Shown here: one piece after another, positions 16,569 to 25,222 of the stretch
Numbering within the stretch: the stretch's first letter is position 1
How the letters are laid out: each line of letters opens with the position of its first letter
Assembly: GCA_012838355.1 (NCBI GenBank)
Contig: DUPJ01000115.1
Coordinates: forward strand, 1-32,438
Length of the DNA: 32,438 bases
From: Clostridiaceae bacterium
GTDB lineage: Bacteria > Bacillota > Clostridia > Saccharofermentanales > DTU023
Reading direction: 5' to 3'
Program-made: the position numbers and the translations under genes
Notes under the pieces: model-generated
What the model was told of the DNA's origin: nothing
What the model saw: only the letters and a program-made list of their open reading frames with translations
Databases searched by the model: none

Positions 16569-17453
16569 TTAAGTTCCTGATTTATTGGCCTTCGGCTTTT
16601 CCAGCGTGTTGACCATCAGTCCGGCAAGAACCACCATGCCGCCCAGGACAGCCTGAACGGTCGGCATGCGGCCCAGTATGGCGTCGAGTATGAGTCCGAA
16701 GAAATACTGGCCGAGAAAGGTGAGCACCGTGACATGATAAGACGACAGCCGCACCACGATGACGCTGGTCAGACTGACGATCATGGCCCCGATGGCCCCG
16801 CCCGTGTATATGAACCAGTTCGACGACTGAAAGGCAAACTCGCTGAAAAAGGCCTCGGGTTCAAGCAGCGCCAGCAAAACGACGGACGTCAGCAGGCCGG
16901 TCACGTAGTTGAAGAACGTGGATAGGTGCAAATTGTAAAAGCCCAGAAGACGCGCGTTCAGCGTACGCGACACGACGGCACTCGTCCCCGTCAGCAGCGC
17001 CAGCAGAACGGCCAGGCCGGATGCCAGGCTGAACGGCAGCAAAAGGATGATCACGCCGGCCGTGGAGACCGCAAGAGACACGGCTTTGAAGCGCGTAAAC
17101 GGATAGCGCCTCATGCCGGACCAGCCAAACTGATCGTAAAGAATGGAGGTCGCGGTCATGCCGAGCAGGTTCAGTGCGATGACCGGGGCGACCCCCAGCT
17201 CTGCAAAAGCATACATCGTGAAGGTGACCGTGATCACCCCAAGCGTGCCGCCCATATAGCCGAACAGGGGCAGGCCACGGCGCAGCCGCATGTCCGTTCG
17301 CCGCCATACCATGATCACGGACTGCACGAGCAGTCCGATCACATGGATCAGAACGGTTGCCCGGTACAGGTTCAGCTGGTCGGCCAGCTGTCCGTTGGCG
17401 ACAACCATCAGGGAAACCGCGACACCGGTCAAGAGGGCGACAATACTATACAT
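16569..17453 (-). CDS. DMT-superfamily transporter, two-domain DUF606/YdcZ-like
   Basis: About 10 hydrophobic segments; LLTGVAVSLMVVANGQLADQL and GGAIGAMIVSLTSVIVVRLS resemble the two DUF606 repeats. Confidence 0.7.
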   Translation of the reverse strand: MYSIVALLTGVAVSLMVVANGQLADQLNLYRATVLIHVIGLLVQSVIMVWRRTDMRLRRGLPLFGYMGGTLGVITVTFTMYAFAELGVAPVIALNLLGMTATSILYDQFGWSGMRRYPFTRFKAVSLAVSTAGVIILLLPFSLASGLAVLLALLTGTSAVVSRTLNARLLGFYNLHLSTFFNYVTGLLTSVVLLALLEPEAFFSEFAFQSSNWFIYTGGAIGAMIVSLTSVIVVRLSSYHVTVLTFLGQYFFGLILDAILGRMPTVQAVLGGMVVLAGLMVNTLEKPKANKSGT

Positions 17454-17555
17454 GCTTCACTTCCATATCTTGCTGTTCTCGAACATTGTAGATGAGATAA
17501 CGCTTCCGCGCCCATTGACATTCAGACAACTTTGCGCGCGAACCTGGCTCGTCCG

Positions 17556-17606
17556 TTGACAGTGTGAACGGAAACGGCTACAGTGATGTTATCTTTAATT
17601 AGAGAT
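17556..17606 (+). promoter_or_regulatory. Promoter TTGACA-N17-TACAGT with downstream palindromic operator candidate ATCTTTAATTAGAGAT
   Basis: -35 at 17556-17561, -10 at 17579-17584; 16-bp palindrome at 17591-17606 with 7 of 8 pairs complementary. Confidence 0.75.
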
Positions 17607-17626
17607 ATGCGAGGACGTGAGCGTAC

Positions 17627-18058
17627 GTGGCAGATTTGGACATGAAAGTATTTATCGGCATGAACAGGGTGCTGAAAGCCATTACCCGGGCAACCGACAA
17701 GGTCCACAAGCAGTACGGCCTGACGAGCGGACAGTTTGCCGTGCTTGAAGTGCTTCTGAGCAAAGGCCCCATGTCTGTGGGGCAAGTTCAGAATCGCATT
17801 CTCACGACAAGCGGCAATATGCCGGTGATCGTGAAAAACCTGGAAAAACGTCAGCTGATCACAACGCATCCGGACAAACACGATGCGCGGAAACGCAATC
17901 TGCAGCTGACCGATGCGGGCCGCACGCTGATCGAGGAAGTATTTCCGCAAAATGAACGCGTCATCAAAGAACATCTGGCCGTGTTCTCCTCAGAAGAACA
18001 GGCGCTCATGGTCAGGTGCTTTATGAGATTTGGAGGCAACAAATGGAACGATCTGTAA
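17627..18058 (+). CDS. MarR-family transcriptional regulator
   Basis: KQYGLTSGQFAVLEVLLSKGPMSVGQVQNRILTTSGNMPVIVKNLEKRQLI..HPDKHDARKRNLQLTDAG. GTG start at 17627 or ATG at 17642. Confidence 0.9.
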   Translation: MADLDMKVFIGMNRVLKAITRATDKVHKQYGLTSGQFAVLEVLLSKGPMSVGQVQNRILTTSGNMPVIVKNLEKRQLITTHPDKHDARKRNLQLTDAGRTLIEEVFPQNERVIKEHLAVFSSEEQALMVRCFMRFGGNKWNDL

Positions 18059-18885
18059 AATCAAAAGTAAAGGGATTTCGCACGAAGGACGGTGCCGGCG
18101 TCAGCCTGGTGCGCGTATTGGGCAGGGAGACGGTGGAAGCATTCGACCCGTTCTTAATGCTCGACTCCTTCGATTCGACGAATCCGTCCGATTATCTGGC
18201 CGGATTTCCGATGCACCCGCATCGCGGCATCGAGACCATCACCTATCTGGCACAGGGGGCGATGGCACACAAGGACAGCCTCGGCAACGCCGGAGTGATC
18301 AATGCGGGCGACGTCCAGTGGATGACGGCCGGGTCCGGCATCATGCATGAGGAAATGCCGCAGGCAAGCGAACGGATGCTTGGCGTTCAGCTTTGGCTGA
18401 ACATGGCGCAAAGCGACAAGATGAAACCGCCCGCATACCACTCGCTGACAAAGGATACGATGCCGGTCGTCGAGATTGAAGGCGGCACGGTCACGGTCAT
18501 CGGGGGGGAGTACAACGGCGTCAGGGGATTCCAGGGCGAGCATCACGGCATCGATTTTTACGCCATCACGCTCGCAGATCAGGCAGAACTGACGCTCGAG
18601 GCACCGCCTGAAGATCAGGTTATTTTCTTCCTGCTCGAAGGCAATGTCGTCATCTCCGGCGAAGAAGTCGAGGAAAAGACGGCAGTCCGCATGAGCGAGG
18701 GTGACCCGGTCAGAATCGAAGCCGAATCCGGTCCGGCACAGATCCTTTACCTCCGCTCAACCATGCTGAAGGAGCCGGTGGCCTGGGGCGGGCCCATCGT
18801 CATGAATACAAAGGAAGAATTGAATCAGGCATTCGCCGATCTGCGAAACGGCACCTTCATAAAAGATGAGGCCAGAGGCATTTAG
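18043..18885 (+). CDS. Pirin-family protein (cupin)
   Basis: FDPFLMLDSFDSTNPSDYLAGFPMHPHRGIETITYLAQGAMAHKDSLGNAGVINAGDVQWMTAGSGIMHEEMP. ATG at 18043 with GGAGG RBS, overlapping the end of marR. Confidence 0.95.
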   Translation: MERSVKSKVKGFRTKDGAGVSLVRVLGRETVEAFDPFLMLDSFDSTNPSDYLAGFPMHPHRGIETITYLAQGAMAHKDSLGNAGVINAGDVQWMTAGSGIMHEEMPQASERMLGVQLWLNMAQSDKMKPPAYHSLTKDTMPVVEIEGGTVTVIGGEYNGVRGFQGEHHGIDFYAITLADQAELTLEAPPEDQVIFFLLEGNVVISGEEVEEKTAVRMSEGDPVRIEAESGPAQILYLRSTMLKEPVAWGGPIVMNTKEELNQAFADLRNGTFIKDEARGI

Positions 18886-18887
18886 CG

Positions 18888-19490
18888 ATGCTGACAGTAG
18901 AAAACACGCTGGAAACCGGTGGCATTGTCGCAGCCATTAAGAACCGACGCTCCTATTATGACATCGAGAAGGCGATTCCGATCACGGACACGGCACTGAT
19001 TGAGCTTGTCGATACTGTTACGGAGCTCGTCCCCGACTCCGTCAACATGAAGTCGGCACACGTCGTGCTCGTTCTCGGCGAAAAGCACGATCTTCTCTGG
19101 GACACGATCTTCGATGTATTCGGCGGGAAGGTCAAGCGCGCAAAAATCGATACGTTCAAAGCGGGCTACGGTACCATTTTGTTCTTTTTCGATCGGGAAA
19201 AAGTAGAGCGCATGTCCGACAAATATCCGTATTCCAGAGAAAAATTTCCCATCTGGTCGATGCAGGCCAACGCCATGCTCCAGTTTGCCATGTGGACGGC
19301 ACTGCGCGAGAAAGACATCGGCGCGTCCTTGCAGCACTACAATCCCGTAATTGATGACGCGGTCAAAGCGCTGTTCGATCTGCCCGGCCACTGGGAACTG
19401 AACGCCCAGATGCCGTTTGGCGCCATCGGTTCCGAGCCGGAACCGAAGCCAAAGGAAGACATCCGCAAGCGCGTGATCGTCAAGGATTAA
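18888..19490 (+). CDS. Nitroreductase-family protein
   Basis: IVAAIKNRRSYYDIEKAIPITD..MQANAMLQFAMWTALREKDIGASLQHYNP..WELNAQMPFGAIGSEPEPK: nitroreductase family, HBN1/Frm2-like subgroup. Confidence 0.85.
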   Translation: MLTVENTLETGGIVAAIKNRRSYYDIEKAIPITDTALIELVDTVTELVPDSVNMKSAHVVLVLGEKHDLLWDTIFDVFGGKVKRAKIDTFKAGYGTILFFFDREKVERMSDKYPYSREKFPIWSMQANAMLQFAMWTALREKDIGASLQHYNPVIDDAVKALFDLPGHWELNAQMPFGAIGSEPEPKPKEDIRKRVIVKD

Positions 19491-19494
19491 GCGC

Positions 19495-19519
19495 AACGCC
19501 CGGCTCTGCCGGGCGTTTC
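19495..19519. terminator. Hairpin terminator between convergent nitroreductase and GNAT genes
   Basis: Perfect 9-bp stem AACGCCCGG / ctctg / CCGGGCGTT followed by TCCTATT. Confidence 0.65.
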
Positions 19520-20074
19520 CTATTCCGTCAGAGTGCGCATCATGCGGTATTCACCGAGGACCGTGCCGTCATCCAGTTTGGCGGCGTTTGGCGTAAACCC
19601 CGTTTCAACAAACCCCATCGCTTCATACAGGCGTCTCGCGCGCTCATTCCCCGCAAAGACGCCGAGTTCGATCTGCTCCAGCCCCCCTGCTCTTGATGCC
19701 TCAATGATGGTTTGGATAAGCTGCCGACCGATGCCTTTCCCCCAAAGTGATTTTTTGACTGTAATGCCCATCTCGATGCGGTGGCGCACCTTCCGCCTGG
19801 ACGTCCGTTTCATCGTCGTCGCGAAGCCGGCCAGGCGGCCGCCGTACTCCGCAATCAGGAGCATCTCGTCCGCCGATTGACTGATGCGCTCAATCAGGGC
19901 ACCTTCAAACTCCGCATTCACCGAAATTTCATCCGGATAGCTGATCAGATAAGGGGATTCGGCCGCGGCCAGCACCATGAACGCAATCAGGTTATCGGCA
20001 TCGCCGATCCGCGCGGAACGAAGCAGGCACGAGCGGCCATCCTTCAGTGTGAACAGCTTCGATTCGACGATCAC
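19520..20074 (-). CDS. GNAT-family N-acetyltransferase
   Basis: IEMGITVKKSLWGKGIGRQLIQTIIEASRAGGLEQIELGVFAGNERARRLYEAMGFVETG. GTG start at 20074 with GGGAGG RBS. Confidence 0.9.
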   Translation of the reverse strand: MIVESKLFTLKDGRSCLLRSARIGDADNLIAFMVLAAAESPYLISYPDEISVNAEFEGALIERISQSADEMLLIAEYGGRLAGFATTMKRTSRRKVRHRIEMGITVKKSLWGKGIGRQLIQTIIEASRAGGLEQIELGVFAGNERARRLYEAMGFVETGFTPNAAKLDDGTVLGEYRMMRTLTE

Positions 20075-20136
20075 TGTCTCGTTCCTCCCTGAAAAATGCC
20101 CATGCCTTATTGTAGCGCATCGCCGCCTCCTCCCCC

Positions 20137-20186
20137 AATAAAAGAGGCCGTCCCGCCGCACTTGATCGCGTGTTGAGACAGCCCCT
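20137..20186 (-). terminator. Intrinsic terminator of the thioredoxin-reductase operon (minus strand)
   Basis: Minus-strand AGGGGCTGTCTC ... GGGACGGCCTCT (12 pairs including G.U) followed by TTTATT. Confidence 0.65.
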
Positions 20187-20209
20187 GTGCTGGAAAAAGG
20201 GATCGGGAC

Positions 20210-20848
20210 TCAGGCAGATTCCGCTTTGGCCAGGAAGTCCTCAAAGGGGTAATTGCCGATGATGCTCTCCGCACCGTTGAAGACTGTGTGCGGTACTGAA
20301 CCGACACCAAACTTCTGCGACATTTCGGGGAACGACTGCGCCTCGACCATTTCGGCCTGAATCATCGGGTTGGCAAGCGCCAGTGCATGCGCTTTCTGGA
20401 CGGCACCGGGGCAATGCGGGCAGGAAAGGGTGACAAACACCTTGATGTCGACCGGCTTGTCGATCTTCTTCACGCGATCGAGCATCTCGGCCGGCATCGG
20501 CTGCGGATTGCCGCCGACTTCGAGCAGCGCACTCAGAAATGAGTTGATCTCGTGACCAAGCGGTACACCGTTGAAACGGATGCGGGTGAACTCTTTCTTG
20601 TCGTTCAGGATGACAAAGGCAGGTGCCAGTTTGACATTATATTCTGCGGCCAGATCGGCATCCAGTTCGAGATCCCGGACATCCAGATGGAGCTTGTCGG
20701 ACAGCTCGGCCATTTCGCTCAGCAGAGCGGCCGTTTCCTCGCCTGACGGGGCATCCGGACGATTGAACAGGACGACGTGCGTGTCGCGCTCAAGGCCAGT
20801 GAAAAATTCTTTCAGTTGTTTTTTGTTTTCATCACTAAGTAGTTTCAT
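20210..20848 (-). CDS. Thioredoxin/glutaredoxin-fold protein similar to the AhpF N-terminal (PDO-like) domain
   Basis: Two thioredoxin-like halves; CPHC redox motif in the second half (VFVTLSCPHCPGAVQ) and no CxxC in the first; adjacent to thioredoxin reductase. Confidence 0.8.
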   Translation of the reverse strand: MKLLSDENKKQLKEFFTGLERDTHVVLFNRPDAPSGEETAALLSEMAELSDKLHLDVRDLELDADLAAEYNVKLAPAFVILNDKKEFTRIRFNGVPLGHEINSFLSALLEVGGNPQPMPAEMLDRVKKIDKPVDIKVFVTLSCPHCPGAVQKAHALALANPMIQAEMVEAQSFPEMSQKFGVGSVPHTVFNGAESIIGNYPFEDFLAKAESA

Positions 20849-20851
20849 GCG

Positions 20852-21871
20852 TTAAATCCTCTCATTCTGGTACGCTGCCAGCGGTTTGCCGGCTGTCAAA
20901 TCATTATTTATCGACAGAGCCGCTTTCGCGCCGTCTGCGGCCGCGATGACGATCTGTTTATACATAGTTTCGGCGACATCACCTGCTGCATACATCCCCG
21001 GAATATTGGTGCGGTTATGCTCGTCGATGATGATTTCGCCCCGGTCATTAGTCAGTACATCGCCTGCGAACGGTCCCACGTTCGGGTCATGTCCGATTTC
21101 TATAAAGACGGCATCGAGCGGCAGATAACGCATCTCGTTATCCTGTTTCGAAAACACCCGGATGCCTTCGACGTGCTCATCGCCTTCGATCGCTTCCATT
21201 CTCGTTTCGGTCAGCAGTGTCACGTTGTCCATGGCGCGAAGCTCGTTCAGAAGCACCTCGTCCGCCCTGAACTGACTTCTCTGCACAACCGTCAGTTCTT
21301 TCGCGATGCGCGCGAGGTCGAGCGCGGCTTCAACGGCGGCGTTACCGCCCCCGGCTACGGCAATCCGCTTGTTGCCGAACAGCGGTCCGTCGCAGATGGC
21401 ACAGTAGCTCACCCCTTTGTCGGCAAACGCCGATTCGCCGGGAATATTGAGGTGACGCGGGTTCGAGCCGGTCGCGATCAGGACGGTGCGTCCCTTGTAA
21501 ACCGTCTTGTTATCGGCAGTCAGCGCAAAGCCGTCGTCTGACATTCGCCAGCTTTCGATGCGGTATCCGGACAAAACGGGAATGCCCATCCGCTCGACAT
21601 CGCGGGAAAATTGCTGCGACAGATCGTAACCGGAATTCTGGCCGGTGCCGATATAGTTTTCAACCGATGATGTGTTCAGCATCTGACCGCCGACCTTATC
21701 GCCGAAAACGGCCACATCGCGTCCCTTCCGCTTCAGATAAAGGGCCGCATTAAGCCCGGCGGGGCCTGCACCAACGATCAGGGTGTCGTACGTTCGCCTG
21801 GGATCGGGCGTGACAGGTCCCTGTATCTCCGTTTCATTTTCCGGTGTCAGATTGAGATGTAGTTCAAGCAC
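20852..21871 (-). CDS. Thioredoxin reductase / AhpF C-terminal-like FAD-dependent disulfide reductase
   Basis: TLIVGAGPAGLNAALYLKRKG, GVSYCAICDGPLF (CxxC), GGGNAAVEAALDLA, MYAAGDVAETMYKQIVIAAADGAKAAL. GTG start with AAGGAG RBS overlapping the upstream gene. Confidence 0.92.
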   Translation of the reverse strand: MLELHLNLTPENETEIQGPVTPDPRRTYDTLIVGAGPAGLNAALYLKRKGRDVAVFGDKVGGQMLNTSSVENYIGTGQNSGYDLSQQFSRDVERMGIPVLSGYRIESWRMSDDGFALTADNKTVYKGRTVLIATGSNPRHLNIPGESAFADKGVSYCAICDGPLFGNKRIAVAGGGNAAVEAALDLARIAKELTVVQRSQFRADEVLLNELRAMDNVTLLTETRMEAIEGDEHVEGIRVFSKQDNEMRYLPLDAVFIEIGHDPNVGPFAGDVLTNDRGEIIIDEHNRTNIPGMYAAGDVAETMYKQIVIAAADGAKAALSINNDLTAGKPLAAYQNERI

Positions 21872-22562
21872 GATGTACTCCTTGTTTTATGATTTTGCTG
21901 ACCATGGATTCTGAAATACCGCCGAACACGCCGCCCAGTTCCTTCAGGGTCAGACACGACATGCGGCGGCTTTTATAGACCCATTCGTTGCGCAGCGCTC
22001 TGTCCTCCAGAATGTCGTCCATGCTGAGACCTTCCTGTTCAAGCGATGTCTCGAGCCAGATTTTGAGGCCTTTGACCGAGGCGATGCAGGAACGGTTGCT
22101 GATCTCAAACGAACTTGGGCGGTCGAGAGAGACACGCAGTGCGCTCGTCCGTCCGCGCAATCGGTCCAGCTGGCAGAAGCTGTTCCATTCTTTCGATTTT
22201 TTGCCCTTTTCCTCAAGACGGTCAAGCACAGCATGGATGTCGTCCTCAGTGTCCAGGAGCTCACTGTGAAAACGGTCGCGAAACAGGCCGCTCCGGTCGG
22301 TTGCTCTGGCAAAGCGGATGCTCAGGCTGGCCATGAACTGTGAGATATCCCCGCCATGGAAGCGCACGATCAGGTGGTACACGGTCGGATCAACCAGACA
22401 GTAGGCCAGAAGTTCGCTCGGATACTGGTTAATGGCATCCTGCAGCGCGACGACAAATTGATCGCGATCGGCATCGTTCCGAAAAATGGTATAACCCTCA
22501 TCTGCCCGCTGGCTGATGTAGTACACGCCAAACATGTTCTTTTCTCTTGCAGCTCTCGCCAT
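21864..22562 (-). CDS. REP-associated tyrosine transposase-like (Y1_Tnp/RAYT) derived protein, catalytically degenerate
   Basis: MARAAREKNMFGVYYISQRADEGYTIFRNDADRDQFVVALQDAI..LLAYCLVDPTVYHLIV..LFRDRFHSELLDTEDDIHAVLDRL matches the TnpA_REP layout; C-terminal HTH-like LTLKELGGVFGGISESMVSKIIKQ. ATG at 22562 with AAGGAG RBS. Confidence 0.75.
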   Translation of the reverse strand: MARAAREKNMFGVYYISQRADEGYTIFRNDADRDQFVVALQDAINQYPSELLAYCLVDPTVYHLIVRFHGGDISQFMASLSIRFARATDRSGLFRDRFHSELLDTEDDIHAVLDRLEEKGKKSKEWNSFCQLDRLRGRTSALRVSLDRPSSFEISNRSCIASVKGLKIWLETSLEQEGLSMDDILEDRALRNEWVYKSRRMSCLTLKELGGVFGGISESMVSKIIKQGVHRA

Positions 22563-22591
22563 CGGCTTCTCCTTCCTGCGCAATGCGGTGT

Positions 22592-22648
22592 ATTCAAGTT
22601 CTGTCCCCAAAGTACGCGTGATCTCCAAAAAATTCAAGTTCTGTCCCC
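22592..22648. repeat. Two 17-bp direct repeats ATTCAAGTTCTGTCCCC, exactly 40 bp apart (22592-22608 and 22632-22648)
   Basis: Identical 17-mers read directly from the sequence, immediately 5' of the RAYT-like gene; minus-strand form is GGGGACAGAACTTGAAT. Confidence 0.9.
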
Positions 22649-22708
22649 CCAGACGGCCGGAACAGTAACGTACGTTCGCGGATATAACCCAACCGCCTGA
22701 CGCAAGCG

Positions 22709-23428
22709 CTAAAACTGGAACAGGAGCGGGAGCAGGATCGCAAAAAGCAGAGCCGGGAGGAAATTGCCGACGCGGATTTTTTTGTCGAACAGGAGATTGA
22801 CGCCGATGAGGAAGATGAGCAGCGAACCGACAAAGGAAAGATTGAAGATCATGGCCTCGGACAGGATCGGCTTGATCCAGCCGGCCAGCAGGGTCAGTCC
22901 GCCCTGATACAGGAAGAGCGGCAAGGCGGCAAAGAGCACGCCCGGACCGAGTGCCGCCGCAAAAATGGCCACGATCACGGCATCAAGCGCGGACTTTGCA
23001 AACAGCATGGAAGGATCGTTCAGGAGCGCGTCCTGAAATGAGCCGACAATCGCCATGGCACCTGTGCAGATGATGATCGTAACGGTGGCAAACCCCTGAA
23101 CAAACGTGTTTTCACTGTCAGTGGCTCCGGTCTTTCGCTTCACAAAATCACCCAGGCGATTCATGGCACGGTCAATATTGACGGCTTCACCGACCAGGGC
23201 ACCGAGCACCAGAGCCAGAATCATGAGCAGCGTATTGGCCGTTTCCAGCCGGTCGCCGCTGATCTGAAGCAGGCCGCGAAGTCCGCCCGAAATGCCGATG
23301 AACATCGTCGCAGCACCGAGCGCCTGCATCAGGATTTCCGAAAAGCGCGGTTTCAGACCGTTTTTGAGCAGCAGTCCGACAGCGCCGCCAGCCAGAACGG
23401 CCGCCGTATTGACTATCGTCCCGACCAT
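22709..23428 (-). CDS. DUF554-family membrane protein (YdfK-like)
   Basis: MVGTIVNTAAVLAGGAVGLLLKNGL, ALGAATMFIGISGGLRG, GVLFAALPLFLYQGGLTLLA: typical DUF554. Confidence 0.9.
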   Translation of the reverse strand: MVGTIVNTAAVLAGGAVGLLLKNGLKPRFSEILMQALGAATMFIGISGGLRGLLQISGDRLETANTLLMILALVLGALVGEAVNIDRAMNRLGDFVKRKTGATDSENTFVQGFATVTIIICTGAMAIVGSFQDALLNDPSMLFAKSALDAVIVAIFAAALGPGVLFAALPLFLYQGGLTLLAGWIKPILSEAMIFNLSFVGSLLIFLIGVNLLFDKKIRVGNFLPALLFAILLPLLFQF

Positions 23429-24015
23429 TATGTGTGCCGTTCGACTTCAGCTTCGATTCCGGCTTCCGCTGCCTTCATGGCCGCCAGCGTGCGCTCCAGA
23501 AGTAGATCGAGCGTCCAGCCGAGCCGTTCGGCACCGGCCGCGATCACCTCTCTGGAACAGCCGGCCGCAAACCGCTTGTCCTTGTACTTCTTTTTCAGGC
23601 TGGACAGTTCCATATCCTGGACGCTTTTCGACGGCCGCATCAGCGCAGCCGCCCCGATCAGTCCGGTCAGCTCGTCGGCGGCGAATAGAATTTTCTCCAT
23701 TTCCAGGACAGGTTCGACATCGGAACAAATTCCGTACGCATGGCTGACGATCGAGCGGATCATCTGCTCGTCGACACCGCCGTCACGCAATAATTCGGGT
23801 GCTTTCCGGCAGTGCTGCTCGGGAAACGAACCGAAATCAATATCGTGCAACAGTCCGACCATGGCCCAGTACGCAGTTTCGCCCGGCGCATAGGTCAGAG
23901 CGAACTGCTCCATGACAGCTTCAACTGTCAGCGCGTGCCGGATGTGGAACGGTTCCCTGTTGTATTTTTTCAACAGCTGCAGAGCTTCGTCCCTGCTTAT
24001 GGCCGGTTTTTTCAT
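23428..24015 (-). CDS. HD-domain phosphohydrolase-like protein
   Basis: FHIRHALTVEAVMEQFA..YWAMVGLLHDIDFGSFPEQHCRKAPELLRDGGVDEQMIRSIVSHAYG: H...HD...H motif set. Confidence 0.88.
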   Translation of the reverse strand: MKKPAISRDEALQLLKKYNREPFHIRHALTVEAVMEQFALTYAPGETAYWAMVGLLHDIDFGSFPEQHCRKAPELLRDGGVDEQMIRSIVSHAYGICSDVEPVLEMEKILFAADELTGLIGAAALMRPSKSVQDMELSSLKKKYKDKRFAAGCSREVIAAGAERLGWTLDLLLERTLAAMKAAEAGIEAEVERHT

Positions 24016-24107
24016 TTTACTCCCCTTTCAACGTTCGCATGGCCCGACGAACTCGCCGAGGCGTTTTTAAAATCTGCATTCGGTCCTGTTCTCCGCACGA
24101 TCGCGGT

Positions 24108-24794
24108 TCAGCTGAACAGCAGCGCGATCATGCCGATAATCAAAAGAACAAAGCCGACGCCCATTATTTTTTCCAATAACCTCAGCCGGCGAGTCAAAAA
24201 CGACGGAACGTCGTCACCGCTGATCACGTTTTGCAAGGCAGCACGCCGGTTAAAATGCATCACGACTGAAACGGCCGTCAATACGGTTAGTGATACGCTC
24301 AAAAGCAGCAGCGGCAGTGCGATTCCTTCAGCAGTCATAAATGGAACGGACGTAAACAGCACGGCAAACATGAGCATGCCCCAGAACAAAATCCAGCGGA
24401 AAGTCACACTTTTCGCTCGATTCGCCTCGAAAAAACCGGCTGACGCATCAGGCGGCATCGGCGCCGCCGTCGCATCCTGAGTAAAGAAGTAGAGCCGGCG
24501 CCGCATCGGCACCAGGCTTTCAACCGAACCGATACAGAGAAGCCGCCACCCCTGCTGCAATGCGTATTGGATATATTCTTTCACATCCGGGTCTTCATCT
24601 GGTATTCGCCCGCTGCTTTGAATGGTGATCGTCTGCATACGCGCTTTGTCCATCTGTTTGCGTTTGAAAAACAAATAATTCCCCTTGCAGCTTTCCAGAA
24701 CAAGCCCTTCTGCAAACATGGAAGTCAGTATCCGGTCCATCTCATCATTTGTGTAAATGCGCGTAAAATAGTAACGCAAATGATTTAACTTCAT
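24108..24794 (-). CDS. DUF2812-like membrane protein
   Basis: MRRRLYFFTQ followed by four hydrophobic segments; soluble N-terminal region resembling DUF2812 proteins. Assigned on general pattern only. Confidence 0.5.
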   Translation of the reverse strand: MKLNHLRYYFTRIYTNDEMDRILTSMFAEGLVLESCKGNYLFFKRKQMDKARMQTITIQSSGRIPDEDPDVKEYIQYALQQGWRLLCIGSVESLVPMRRRLYFFTQDATAAPMPPDASAGFFEANRAKSVTFRWILFWGMLMFAVLFTSVPFMTAEGIALPLLLLSVSLTVLTAVSVVMHFNRRAALQNVISGDDVPSFLTRRLRLLEKIMGVGFVLLIIGMIALLFS

Positions 24795-25146
24795 GCTGCA
24801 GAGCTCCTTAATGCCGACTCCGACTCAAAATGTGCCGCCTGTTTGTGAAGCAAAGCGATGCGTCCTTTGAAACCGATCGAGATCGTGAATATCTTGCCTT
24901 GTTGTCATTAAAAACACAACCATTTCAACCTGTTTAACCGATTGATCAATCAAATATAAGACATGAAAAGGCCAAGCCTGCTTCAAGCCGTCTTGCCCGA
25001 AATGTCATGCATTTGGCCGCTGACCCATCCCTGAACTTCCAGTGCTTGAACCACTCCGACAAAATCATTTCAATTTGCAGCGTTGTTTTGTATTGATATG
25101 AGCAACCTGATTTGCCATAATACCTGAAATGCCCTGATTTTTGCCG

Positions 25147-25187
25147 TATAATTTTGTGAATCGGCTGAGCCGGCAAGCGGCTCAGCC
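25147..25187 (+). promoter_or_regulatory. Candidate -10 (TATAAT) and 5'-UTR stem-loop upstream of the ABC substrate-binding protein
   Basis: TATAAT at 25147-25152; perfect 10-bp stem GGCTGAGCCG / gcaag / CGGCTCAGCC at 25163-25187. Confidence 0.55.
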
Positions 25188-25222
25188 AGCAATATGAATG
25201 ACAGTACATAAAGGAGTCCGTC

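Noticed and set aside
22592-22648. Repeats considered as a minimal CRISPR
   Set aside because: Only two short 17-bp copies, no cas genes and no array; better explained as element or operator repeats.
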